Assembly: GCF_030848805.1 (NCBI RefSeq)
Contig: NC_092362.1
Coordinates: 21,242,084 to 21,306,083 of the forward strand
Reading direction: 5' to 3'
DNA from: Temnothorax longispinosus
Lineage: Eukaryota; Arthropoda; Insecta; Hymenoptera; Formicidae
Length of the DNA: 64,000 nucleotides
The notes beneath the pieces were generated by a model, which was not told where the DNA came from, did not search any database, and was given only the letters and a program-made list of their open reading frames with translations. A program made the position numbers and the translations under genes. Shown piece after piece: positions 1 to 13,150 of the stretch (position 1 is the first letter of the stretch; every line of letters begins with the position of its first letter).

Positions 1-422
1 GATAACTGCGAAACAAATTACAATATAAATAACGAATTCCATTCTCGTTTGCTCGAGAATTATGCCAAGATTATCGCGATATTATTCACACGGGCAACCG
101 AGTATGCCTTCAATAATTTATCCGCTTTAGCAATTATCCGCTCAATTATCGAGAAACGTACTCTTTCGTCGAGCAACAAAGGAGCCTCGTTTATCAGTTG
201 CGTCGCTATCGTTCCAGCGCACGCAGCGCATCTCGAAAGCGCGCCTTCGTCGCGCGACATTAACGCTCAAGCTCATTTACATCGGGCGGCCGCTGTTAAT
301 TGGTATCGGATCTCAATTACGGCAGATTACGCGGCCTTTTTTCACCTGTTACCGCGAGCGAGAATGTTCGCAGCTCACGGTGATAAGGCGCTTATGACTA
401 TACCGCGAGCATACCGCTGTTG

Positions 423-425
<3 letters not shown>

Positions 426-449
<24 letters not shown>
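426..449. repeat. (CT)n microsatellite
   Basis: Twelve perfect CT units, followed by an imperfect pyrimidine-rich tract to about 475. Read on the minus strand it is a GAGA repeat of the kind bound by GAGA-factor proteins in insects, but binding is not shown here. Confidence 0.95.
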
Positions 450-453
<4 letters not shown>

Positions 454-713
454 TTCTTTTTCTTTTCTCGCTTTTTATTTTCGAATCGCTTTTTCGCTTC
501 TGCTTCCTCCTCAGATTTAATTTATCGAGTCTTAAGATATGCGCGGGAGTATCGTTCTACCACGGTGATTGGTGCTTGCAGAAGGTGTCGTCTTGTTCGT
601 CTTCGCAAACGGTCTCGCTCGTCGGATTTCACTTCTCGAAAGAGAGTGCACCGCGCCATAATTCATGCAACATTAATAAAAAATTAACATAGCAATCTTA
701 GTGACCACTTACG

Positions 714-729
714 GTGTGTGTGTGTGTGT
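714..729. repeat. (GT)n microsatellite
   Basis: Eight GT units in an otherwise ordinary non-coding segment. Confidence 0.9.
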
Positions 730-3700
730 ACAGGATGTTTCGCCTCGAATTTTGAGATTACCTTGCAACGTATAATAAAAAATAATATAGAAGAAAAGTT
801 TTTTAATTTCGTGCGTATTAAATGAAAATTATAAATATCTTTCTAGATAGATGCATTTATTTTAGCGCGGTATATACGTACATGTCTGCTTCTAGATTTT
901 TTAAAATTGCGATCTTGAAATTGAACTGAAACAACCTGCATGCGTCCAATGTTCACTCGGCCATGCCGGCTTGAGATTGACTGAACCGTGACGCGATCGG
1001 CCGATTCTGTTCCGTCTCTTCTAAACAACGATCGCGAAACAATCCGGTAATCGCACCTGCATATCAGTGGCGAAGCGCAGATTCTTTTGCTTGGTGACGC
1101 GGAATCAGCTAGGCCGGTGTATTTCCTTGGAATTACAAGATGCAGGGATAAGTGCCTGAGAACTATGAGGTTTCCTTCGAAGATACACCACTAGATAACT
1201 ACAATACTCTGACGATTTATCATTCATGTTTACAGATGTTAGCAGTCCGTTTCAGTAATTTTTCCAAGTTTTCCAAGGTCGATAGATTGATAAAAAGACA
1301 TTCAAAGATTCTCGCAATCTTTTAGTTGTGTTATTCAATAAAAGAAGACTAATGTTATATTCAATAGTAAAGTAAAATTTCGACCAAATAAAAGACAACC
1401 TTTTTACTCATTCGAATATAACATAAGTATTATTTTACTTAAAAAAAAAAAAGAAAAATTCTTGTGTTTCACCTGTATCTTCGAGCTAATTTAGGAAGCG
1501 AATTAGATTTCGGAACGAGTTAGAGGTAGAATGAGGGTGAGACGAGCGTCCACGGAAAGAAGACTTCGAGGAAGTATACTTCGACCTTCCTGTGGTGCCG
1601 GTCGTTATCGCGCACCGGGCATCGCGCGCCGCAACCCTACCGTAGGCTAGTTTCCTCTTATCGAGCATCTACCACCACCTGCGAGGAGATCGAGAGCGGT
1701 AATCGTCTCACGGTAGTTCCCCGGAGCGGCGTGTCCCGTTCTATCCCGCTTCCACGTCGCGGCACCGTCGCTCTTTTCCAGACGGAGGAAACGGAACGCG
1801 CGGGACGTCGCGCACGGTACGCACGGACCGGTACCGCCTTTGGCGCAAAGCACGCATAATGAGAGTGATATAATAACGACGCGCACACTAGCGGCGCGGT
1901 ACTCGGCGACACAACTCATCCCGACAAAAGGATACCGCTCTCGTGCGGCTCGTGGAAACGGAGGAGAATAGGAGGTCGAGGAACGGGCTGTGCGTGGCGG
2001 CAGAGGCGCACCGGCACGACGAAGAGGTGCGTCTTCGTTGCTTCGGGAACGTGCGGCGGCTTCGGGACGAAGCGGAGGGTGTCCGTCGCGCGCATCCAGG
2101 AACGATGTAACCAGTCGGGTTAATTAAGAGGATCCAACCTTGACGGACGTAGCCATTGTGCACGCGCTGCGTCCCATCCCATCTCTCGTCTCCCTTGCAC
2201 CTCTGCGCTCTCCTCGTCCATCCCTCGGCGCGTGATGCGTACCTAAACGCGTCCACATATGTACACGTCCGCGAGACACTGTCGTACTTCGTCCTTGTCG
2301 TGCACCATTTACGGAGAACATCTTACGGGTTTGCTTCACCGCTGAAAAGTTGCCAGCGATTGGATACACAATTCCTTGCTCCATTCCTACCCTTCCGTCG
2401 TAAAAAAATGCATATTTGTTGAAAGTGTGCGAAAAGCGAAATTGCAGATAGGTACGTGTCAATCCGCAAAGCCGAGCAATCGAATCTTGCGTTCTTCTTT
2501 AGCGAAACACGCGTACACCAACTCACCATTAAATGCCCTTAAAGAAAATGAAGACATCATATCGCGTAATCTAAACAACCGCCCGAGGCGCAACGTATAA
2601 AGGCACGAGGGATGGATGGAACCCTGCGAAGGCGCGCTGCCGTTTGTTCGTGTAGTTTTCTGAAAACGAGATTTTTGCGTATCGAGATAGCGTTGCCGTA
2701 AAACGCCGCGGCGTTCTCGCGCGCCGTTTACGCGGTGCCATTATCTTTTCGCCGTTGCAGGGACGAATAAACCGCGCGCAGCTAATAGCACATTACACGT
2801 CCCGCGTGCAAAAGGTGGTCTGACGCGGAGATATATACCCGAGGGGGCGTCTTGGTGACAATTAACAGACCCGCTCGACCACAAATCACCAGGCGGTGGA
2901 GCTCTAATCACCAGCCACGAGACTCTTGCGCTATTTGTCATCGACGCACCCGACTCTCTCAGACGTTGCCACGATCGAGTATTCTAATATCGGGACTCGA
3001 AGCCACGGTTGGAAGCTGAAAGATGCGATACGCGTAGACGTTCCTCGTCGTCGGAGCGCGTGTTGGAGCGACCGCGCGGATGTAAATTTCAATTTTCAGA
3101 TTACCCCGTAAATCGCTCGCTCCGTACGAGGAAGTGTGCGTCGGATAAACGCGCAGACGAGGTGAAAATGGCTATCTCAGCTCTAAAGCAGATAATTGAG
3201 ATAGCACTGCGCGCATTCTCACGCCTTGACGCAAGTTAATGTCCATCTCCGTCAAGCTTCTAACTTTATTAGGCAACAAAATCTGCTGGTGTTTATAGTA
3301 GTACAGGAAATTATAGTTTTGTAAATTGTTAAAAATAGCTCGACGAATAAAATGTTGTTTCTACTGAATGTGAGAATTATTTCCCCTTAGAATTTAAACG
3401 GATTGAATTAGATAAATAGCGATCGTGTATCATCTCTACAAGTTCAATCGACAACAAAGCTACAGGTACCTATACAAAACGAATGAAAAGAATGAATCTT
3501 CTTGATGTTTAATATTAAACGAGCTCCCGTGCTTTAGCGATTCCATTACAGCACAACAAATTAAATTAATCAAACGCGGATTCTTAATGGACTACCATCG
3601 TCGAGCAATCAGTATCATTCCATCTAGATAAGGAGGAGTTTCGCGGGTAGGTAACCCGACGGTGGAAACGGATGGCCGCGCACTTAATAACCGATAATTT

Positions 3701-3988
3701 ATTAATACTGCGCGTTCAACATTAGCCCGGCGAGTAAATCAAGGCATCCTTGTTTTATGGCATGCATTCATTACCGGGCAGGTTGCACTCGCTCGTATAT
3801 CTCCGGGAGTTCCGGGCCCCCGCGACGAAGAGGAGAGCTAGTACGCGCGGAAAAGCGAAAAGGACAAACGGAGCTCAGAAGGGAAGAAGAGGGACGAATC
3901 CACATCGTCCGGCGACTCTGTCCAGAGGCTCTTCTCCGTTACATTTCAGGTCCCATGCTATCGCGCACTGCATACATTGTTAGCTTAG

Positions 3989-4053
3989 TTTACGAGGCAC
4001 GTTTTAAGGCCCTTTACGCTCGCGTTTACGCTCTTTACGCCTTTACGTTTACG
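3989..4053. promoter_or_regulatory. Cluster of six TTTACG motifs
   Basis: TTTACG occurs at 3989, 4013, 4025, 4034, 4042 and 4048, all on the plus strand, five of them within 41 bp. TTTAYG-type sequences are known preferred sites of Caudal/Cdx and posterior Hox proteins, so a homotypic binding-site cluster is possible. A degenerate tandem repeat with a 7-12 bp period is the simpler alternative. Only the repetition is directly visible. Confidence 0.4.
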
Positions 4054-7000
4054 ATCGTTACGGATGCCCCTCGCGGCCTTCCTCGCGACAACTCCTCGAC
4101 GTCCTCCTCCAACGAGACAGCGGGATCAACGGGCTTCACCTAGGGTTAAGGGCAGAATCCTCTTTCTCTCTTTCGTCTTTTTTTGTTTCACGCAAATCCC
4201 TCTGCGCTGTCTCTAAATCCTCGTTATCCTCGGGCGGACCACCTCGGAAATTTATCGTCCTGCGTCGACGACATCGCAGATCCCGACCGAGCTTGGGAGC
4301 CTAATGACCTCTCGCCGCGATGTGGAGTATGTGGATATTTCTTACGGAGGGGATCGATCTCTCCCGTGCGTCTCCGGGAGCGTCGTCCTGTTTCTCGCGA
4401 TGTCGCGCGAAACCCGCGGGATCCATCAATCACGAATGTTTAAAGGATGCACTTAGCCGTTTAATGGAGTTTCGCGGGGACACCTGCTGCGGCGGTCTTT
4501 CGTGGCCACAATTATAGTGGATTCTATATGCGTTTCGCAGAAAAGCACTCAACGAGAAAATATCGTCGTTCGATCTGAGAAATTGCTGCGTGAGATTATG
4601 GATTATTATCAGTAGCGATGAGATATCATCATCAATCGTTATACGATAGACTCTTGAAGAACAAGCTCGCTTAAAAGTTAAAGCAAAAACGTTAATAGTT
4701 TTAATATAACACGAAAGTTTGTAACAGATAATTGAGTAAATAATTTTTCTTGCAAAGTGCAAAGAGCGTCTTATGAATGACAGGTGGTTGGCAGAGATCA
4801 TCGCGCGCGTACACGGTAGGGCGGTTTTATCGGCGGGACGCGGTGCTCGAGGAAGAGGAAACCTAATTGAGTGTCCTCGCCCTGGGTGTCCGATGTTGTC
4901 CGGCGTTGTCGCCGCTACCTGAGGGTGTGGGCGTCCTGATATGAGTTACGGGTCTGTCGTATTACACGCCGGGGACCACGGCGCGGCCACGGTGGTCCTA
5001 CCCGTCCCGAGATTACGGACCATTTATACAGCGAGCGAGGCAACGAGCGCGGGAATATACCGGTGGCACCCGCTGCCACTTCACCTATTTTGTTATACGT
5101 CCGATCAGAAGGATTTGAAGCTCGCGACGATGGATAAACCATACATTGTCCGACGCGGTGTCCTATTGTGATCGCGTGCCGTTAACGTCATTAGACGTTC
5201 TTGCTGGCGCGATTTCTAATCCGCGGTCAAAGATTAATCGTCGACTTCTGGAAACAGGGCTAAACGCTGACGAGATTAGTAGAGTTAGCTGAGAGAACAA
5301 TTTTCATTGTGTTGTGTGTTAAATAAAAGTTTTTATATTAATCAGAACGATTTCAATTTTAATCTGCATCATTCGTATCTGCCTTATCATGTTGTTTCTA
5401 CGTATTAACGTAGCAATATTCTCACAAATTTCAATTTAAATATTGCTAAACATATGAGTACTTTTTAAGAGAATAAATTTGTCGATACGGAGAATGACGA
5501 GAGGCTAAGCCGGTGGTCACACACCCACGACGACATTGGGGACTATTACAATGGAGCAGGTATGATTGGCAAGAGATCGCTATAATGAGCAGAACCAATA
5601 TTAATCGGTGCGGCCACCACGCCGATCGGCAAAGAAATTAGCGAACGAGCAGAGAGGGAGGTCAGACAGAGGTAATTGCCATTACGATATCATCTAAATG
5701 CTCTCACGGCTGTTCGTAATGAAGACGCACACGGAGTCGGTTCAAAACACGTACGGGAACGAGAGAGAGCGGCTGTAACGTAAGCGTACGCCCACGTAAG
5801 CGATTCGTCCGATACTTTCGCGCGTGTATGCTTGGCGTCGTCCCTCACCTCGTGAATCCTCTCAGAACGCTTCTCCTTGCGTCTCTCCCAGTGTCTAAGC
5901 GCTTCCCAGTGCTATCGACGAGATATGAGGCGTGTCTAATTACGCGATCGGTGCACGTCCAATCAAACTGCCTTCCTGTCGGCGATCGCCGTCGCCATTA
6001 TCGCGATCGAACTGAGTGCGTCGGGAATCGTCTCACCCTTTTCCGTCGACGCGCTCGTCGCCGTTGGGACTGCAAGGCGAATTTCACGGACTACGTCGCC
6101 CGGTGCTTTGACCTCCGATTGATCGGTCGATCTCTTCGACGTTCACGTTCTCCATGAGAAAATTTAATGCCCGCGACGCGCAATGGTAAAAAAAGGTTAT
6201 ATTGCTGGAGCACTTGCTGGAGCAAAGAGAAAATAATGTTGCGCAAAATAATTCAGAAGGGAAATTTATTCCAAATTTGTTTACAACTTATCATTAGGAT
6301 ATATGTAAATGGCATGAATTTTATCGACCGATTATACTGTCCGGATAAAAAACCACTTACTGATAATACGTAATTAATATGAGAGTGAGTGAGTTTCTGC
6401 CGAAGTGCCCAGTGCACCTACGTTTCAGTGGCGTATTTCGAAAACGAGCATAAAAAGGCGTCCGAAGTAAAAACTATGGGCAATAAAGCAGCAGCGGTAC
6501 TTTCACGAGTTATATGACGGCGCGGGACAATCGGCGGGCCTCGTAGAAACCGAGCTCAACCGTCGAGGGTCAGCGATTTTAATAAGAGAGATCCCTGGAA
6601 CGCAATCGCGGTCTCTGTCCCCCGCATTTCTTGTTGGAACACGAGCGCGATTAACATTACCGCTGGAATAACGATTAGGAGACCTCGCCTCGATTGACGC
6701 CGAACGAGGTCTCATTAAGTCAGTTTCAATCGGCGGATACCGGCGTTTGCTCCTGCCTGACCTCTCGACGCAAGTTCTCCGCAATCAAACTTATTCTCTG
6801 ATAAGATCATCGGATTACATTCCAGGAATGGTGCGCGACGTAATTATTAAAAAGTTCTGACAAATACAGGTAATTTCTGATTATTAGTTCGCTAATATTT
6901 TCTAGTCAAATATAATTGTTTGATTGTACCCTAAAACATTCCTTAAAGATCCAAAATGTACGACGAGGCATACGAGTCTGATAATAAGAAAATTAAACTA

Positions 7001-9889
7001 AGCTTTGTTGTAATTGTCATTATACTCTATGTATTGAAAATCATTATCTTATTGCATATAACTGATTTTTTCAATGACAGGAAGAGTATCCACCGCACGT
7101 AATAGTAGCGCGGGAAAGTAAACTTAACGGGGTGTAATTTAGCGTGATATCTTCACGCATGATAGCCACCGGTAATTGCCGTTTTTACACGCAATCAGAG
7201 CATGAATTTATTGGTCGCATATGGGCGGTTCGATTAGTCGTACTGTCGATTCGCGCGGTAGAAGCGACCGAACTGAACTTATTAGCCCGCATTAGCTGGA
7301 TGCCGCTAATTAGAGTCGTTGTAATATTCGCGACGATCAATGGCCAGGAATCCTGTACTAATTTGTCATCCGTGCGCGAGTCCGTAATTTTGCTCGTAAA
7401 ATTTTAAAGATCGCCGTAAAGTCATACCGGTAATTTATGTATCTGCCCGGAAGGAAAATGAGAGGGGAAGGTAGGTGAACGCAATATGTTAATGCGGCTA
7501 ATGAAATGCTCCAGGCTATAGAAAAATGTAAATTAATATACTCGTCCGGTAGGAGAGACTATTTTTCTAAGGAAAGTTGCGTACTATATTTCTTTGAGAG
7601 GAAGTGCGGTATATTTTCAATTATATATATTGTATATCCCAATACCACTTACATATCAATACTATATATTATGAATTGCACTAAAAAACGTAAAATTTAG
7701 GAATATTAATTTGTTTTTTTAAATAATTTGTAAATTTTTAATCTTTACAAATTTTTAATTTCTATCGTATTTAATTTATATATTATATTTTTTAACGATA
7801 TTTTTTTACATCTCAATATTCTCAATAATGCAAACGTATTACTATAGTCAAGATAATATTTGGTCGTTGCGATAAAATGTAGAATGCAGATTAAATTAAA
7901 TATGCTATAAATCTACTGAATATATAAGTATTCTTATTAACCCTTACAAGTCTAAATGTTCAATTCTGTCCAAGCGAGCGGAGCATCTCGATCTCTCGCG
8001 AGAATTAATTTTGCTCGGCGAGGCCCAGGCCAGGCCCCATTTTGGGCTTACAATGTCGCCAGATGAGACTGCGGATTACGTCCGACGGTTTGACCACCCG
8101 TCTTCCTTACACATTATCTCCATTGCATCTTGTTTCATTCTAAAGCAAAGAGGCTAACAGCAACCCCGATCATAACATCTTAAAGCCGGCCATTAAAGGC
8201 TCAAGCTTTTTTTTTAACATACTACCAATTGATATTTGTTTATATGCCAAGCTTGATGGCGCGATTGGATATATTAAAGATTCTATTAAATGCAGACGAG
8301 AGACATTGATGTGTTCGGAATCTCGTTCGTCTCTTCTGACCGGCTGAACTGGACGAATTTAACACCGATCCTTGTTCGCCACCCAAGTCGTCAGGACCTG
8401 ATGCCGCCGTAAGAGACGAGTACGTCCCTTGACAAGTTCGTTCTCGGGACATGCAGCGGTGCTACGTCGAGCACGATGATTTTCATGGCGCGCATCGAGC
8501 CAGTAATGAGGGGTCGTTAATCAGAAGGAGACGGTGGACACAGACGCGACCGTGATGAGATAGCAGCGGAGTCGGAGTAGGCGAGGAGGCGGACACGATG
8601 ACACCTGACACGCAGGCTCCTTACAAAGAGATCATTCACGATGTGCTCGCTACTAATTATTAGGTCTCACGTAATGAGGCACCTTCAGAAGATGCCGACG
8701 TAGATGCGGAGAAGCTTTGATCCGCTCAGCAGATGCCGAAAACTCTTCCCACGCAAATTCATAACAACACTGATATTTCATAATGATTACATCAACATGA
8801 CGCTGGTAAAAACTCTTTGTCGGAAACCTTACCGAAAATTATTATTTACTATACTGTGCAAATCGCATTAGAGATTATTATATATGATTTATTATGTAAA
8901 AATAATTCATAAATACTTTTAAATTTGCATATATTTTTGATATCATATAGATCATACAAATTATAAATAAATTAATAAATTATTGATTAAAATGTTTAAT
9001 TATTTATAGATGAAAGCTTTAAGTACATTCCAGGTATATTAGTATCGAAAAAGATAATGTAGCTGATAATGTATTGTTATATTACATCACGGAGGACAAA
9101 ACGCATCATGCCAATGTGAAAAAGAAAACGACAGTTAATTTTGACATAATCCGTCGCGTCATCGTGCAACATTGTGGGCACAGAAATCCGTCTCAACTTA
9201 CGGATCAATTAACTTAACGACCGACGGGCAAGTTGGCGGCGAGTTAACGCGGGGTTTCGCGTTAACATGCCGCTTAGGGCACCCTCGGAAATCTACGTCG
9301 ACCGCGCATAAAGGAGCATAAACACGGCCCCGTCGACGTCGCGGGTTTATTAACGCCGACAATTATACCGCCGGGGGCTAGGCGTGATTTACAAGGGGAG
9401 CTCGTGAAACCTTGCAACCTACGGCCCAGCCCTTTACCACGCACGCCACGTACACGTCCTTTGCTTCCATCCGCGAAAGTGTAAAAAAGAAAGGGAGCTT
9501 CCTGGAAATTTTTCAGAAGGACAGAATTGTGGCGACGCGGTTTAAATTTCAGCGGCTTCAATCTCGGCGTGGCTATTCTCACGCGAACACATAAATATGT
9601 GACTTGACATAAGACGCATTATGATAATTATCGCAGTTGTATATGTATGTAGTCATGCAATTTACGATCAACATTACGATCGACTTTATGGTCAACGCAG
9701 GAAATGTATTCATTTTGCGCACGATCATCCTATTTGTCGCTTTTTCTTATTCTACATAAATTTCAACCGGTCTAGGAAAACGGGAAATTTATATGACGTT
9801 TTATGATGCATATTTGTAAGTTGATCTTGATAGATAAGATAAAATAGATAGATATCATGCTATATTGATGTTTTCGCGATAAGTATATT

Positions 9890-9891
<2 letters not shown>

Positions 9892-9932
<41 letters not shown>
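9892..9932. repeat. (TA)n microsatellite
   Basis: Forty-one bases of uninterrupted alternating TA inside an AT-rich spacer. Confidence 0.95.
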
Positions 9933-9934
<2 letters not shown>

Positions 9935-12897
9935 TTTTGTAGTACGCAATACAAACCGAGACGTGTTTCATGAATGTTTCTTGCAGAATTAGAAATAGTA
10001 AACGTATTTTAACTGCAGTCAAGGAATAAATGCGCGCAGAGTGCATACTTGTAATAAATTGTTTCTATATCTTGCAACCGGCGCAAAAGTACACGATTGC
10101 CTTTCGTTCCGAGAAGAGGAGCCGGAGCAGACTTGAACTCTGGAAACCCGGGGTCCTCTACCCCGGACTCAGGATTCCCCTAATTTGTTTGAGTGAAACA
10201 ATATCGAGTTACGACCGATGGTATCGCTCGGACACGCACGTGCTACGGCGCACGGAAGGTTCATCGCGGCTCTCTGACGAGCTACCGTGCCGAGCTATCT
10301 TCACGAATCTCACCACGCCGAGAAGAAGGGGAAGAAGAAGAAGAAGAAAAGAACGCAGCGGCCGTTGCGAAGACGAGACTCCCTTCCATGTACGCTTCAA
10401 GCAGGTTCCAGGCGCTACGTGTACGAATTTACGTTGCGCCGCGACTTTCAACGAGATGTTGATCCTCCGTTCTGATCTCGCGAGAGAGGAGACAGCGATA
10501 AAAAGAATCCAGTGAAAAAAAGGAAATCAGCCGAATCTCTGCCCGAACATTTTGCTCGAATTTGTATTCAGGATTCAATAAAATCTACCTGACTATCGCG
10601 TCGCAAGAATACCTATGAATATCTAAAAGAGAAATATTTTAGGTACATTGTTCTAAATATGGTTCTCTCATCTTGGAGTTTAGCATCTTTGCATTGTACT
10701 TTATATTAATAAAGTATCGCAGTTTCTTGAATATTACAACATTACATATTTAAATGTCGTCTTTTAATGTGTTTTGCAGTTTTTAAAAAATTGTTTGATA
10801 AAATTAGAGAAAGAAATGTTTTAAAAATACCAGTAAAGACGGGCGCAAAGGTTGATTAACAATGTAATGTCGATCTTAGAGTTACGTTCTCCTTTGCCCA
10901 TGAGAAGCCTTTGACAAGCCGACGCGCCACCCAACGCGCGAAATTAGGACCGTATCGAGCAAAAAGGTACAACAGTCCTGCGATCGACAAGATGTTGCTG
11001 CTTAAAATTCCACCCGAGGACTGCGCGACGCGGCATCAATGATGGATCCACCTTCCTCTCGATCGCCGTCATCGTTCTCTCGATATTCCTCTAAAGAGAT
11101 GAGGCGCACCGGGCGAGCGCGGAGCTTCGGAAGAGATCTCTGATAGGGAGACACGGAGGAACTGTCCATGCGACGTTCGCGAAAGTCACTCAATGAAACG
11201 TCAAAACAGCAAGGCACTACCTTTCTTTTGCTCACCTCTGCCCCTTTTTTTCCTCCTCCGTCACGAAGACGCGCGTGCAGGCGAGCGCGTGCGGACCAAT
11301 CGTATTTATTAAGGCGAGGTGTCACGGAATCGTTACCGCTGTCCGCCTTATAAGCGTACTCACAGCACACGGAGGTGTCAGCCACGTCGATCGAGAACAT
11401 TGGCCGCGAGACGCCGTGTCCCCTCGCCCGTGTATCCTAACGAGACAAAATGACACGGGTGCATTACTCCTCGGGCATCTCACCATGCGGTTTCGCAGCC
11501 GCGGCCGGCCGGCCCGTGGACGATCTGTCCTTTCAGCCCGATAAATCGGATTCGACGCGCGGCTTTATCTCTCGATACCTCGCGATTTCGTGCGGCATTA
11601 ATCCTATTTTGCGCTATTTGGTTTTAATCTTATCCAAGTTACATGCAATCTCTCAATATAATATGACAATGCTATCATGTTTCTAATATTGTATCGTAAT
11701 CTTACACTTAAATAAGTATGTCGGATTGCTTAAATACGTTACTGTGCGATAATTAATCGATCTCCAGTGTCATTCCGTCGATGTTTCGAACGGCGAATCG
11801 TGAAAGTGAAAGCATTGCCAAGGAATCTCCACGGAAGAAGCTTACACGCATCTTAGATCGTATCGTGTGACGAACCGTCACACAGACGTTTTCGTAGCGC
11901 GATGTTTGCGGAGTAACAAAGTCGATCATATAGATTTACGCAGTCGTTAGAAGCTTAATGACCCATTACCGCTTGTCACGCACTTCCCCGGTGCACGTAT
12001 CTCGCGATGGCGTGGTTATTTTAACGTATTTTGCTTTCGTTCGCGCCGAGGCATTTCCTCTCTCGGTCGCGGTAATTTCGCTCGGCTGAAAAGTCCGCGC
12101 AGATTATACCTAATAGTGCCTCAACGGTGAGATGGATCCGACAAGCGCAGAGCGTTTAGCATAGATTTATATCCCGGGAGAGGAAAAGAGACGGAGTGTA
12201 AAAAAATACCCGTTACGCGAGTAAGTTTTTACTGTGAGGCGTAACTATTAAATCACTTTTATCGACATAGCTTGATTTACTAGACATTAAATTCACATTC
12301 AGTCAATTGCCACTCTTGATTGGGTACTAAAACTCGAGCGGTATATATCATACATTTAATCTTTTACTGCTGTCCACATATAACTCGTTAAAAGTATATT
12401 ATACGTTTAAAGAAAGTACTTTATTATGTCGCACAACAATTTCATTGCAATCTCTAAGGATGAGATCCAAAAGATTCAATTTATCCGATTATACCGAGGT
12501 GTGGGATAAATAATTCGTATCCAAGAATCACGTATACACGCAATTACATAAAGAAATAAAAAATAGGTAAAGGAAGTTTTCTCCAAAAACTCGATAAGGA
12601 AGAAAACAACATAATCTTATCATGTGTTTGCGTTATTGTAAAAACGGATAAACGGCCAACCTGTTCCGGTATTAACGAGCCGGCGCGGATCGCGCTTTAT
12701 CTCGCGAACGAAGTGTTTTATCCCCCGGATCCGAAACGTGAGAGGAATTCGAGGTTGAAATCGGCCGCGCGTCGGAGACGGCCCGCGGGACGGACAAAGG
12801 GGATCGTGATTCCCGCGTCCGTCAGTTTCCGTATCCTGTCTCCGCGAAAGAAGCGAGATCGCGGGAGGAGGAAGAGGTAAAGAGGAGAGGAGTAGTA

Positions 12898-12921
12898 GGA
12901 GGAGGAGGAGGAGGAGGAGGA
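12898..12921. repeat. (GGA)n microsatellite in a purine-rich tract
   Basis: Eight GGA units sit within a longer purine-rich plus strand (about 12848-12990), rich in GGAGG and GAGA-type words. The strand asymmetry is strong and extends well beyond the perfect repeat. Confidence 0.9.
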
Positions 12922-13105
12922 AGACGAGAAGGAGATAAAAGATGGAGTGAGACGGAGCAACAGCTCGCAGAGCGGAAAAGGAGCGAGCAGAGTCGCTCTG
13001 AATGGCCTCTCTCCTCTCGGGCAGCCGGATGCGTCTCGGACGGACGTTTCATCTGGCGTAATCCAGTTTATGAAACCCTGGACGCACGCACGCACGATGC
13101 GTACG

Positions 13106-13150
13106 GTATGTATGTATGTATGTATGTATGTATGTATGTATGTATGTATG
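13106..13150. repeat. (GTAT)n microsatellite
   Basis: Eleven tandem GTAT units, preceded by a short CGCA/ACGC run at 13082-13095. Both strands stay open through it, which makes chance reading frames such as Thr-Tyr-Ile-His repeats. These are not genes. Confidence 0.95.

Larger units (their letters stand above)
1..5800. other. Non-coding stretch, no gene recognised (left part)
   Basis: I see no supportable coding exon on either strand. Open frames here are short, arginine/serine-rich and without family resemblance, as expected from CpG-rich non-coding DNA. By eye, CpG-rich blocks (about 1-700, 900-1180, 1500-2340, 2600-3240, 3640-4520, 4800-5290) alternate with AT-rich spacers (about 780-850, 1240-1480, 3240-3620, 4540-4760, 5300-5480). 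Imperfect inverted repeats near 1349-1375 and 1400-1425 could form a hairpin but are weak. Two microsatellites and a TTTACG cluster are listed separately. It could be intergenic DNA or part of a large intron. Confidence 0.6.

Noticed and set aside
11002..11400. 132-codon ATG-started minus-strand frame
   Set aside because: The charged, serine-rich composition is superficially protein-like, but there is no recognisable domain, no splice context and no neighbouring exon.
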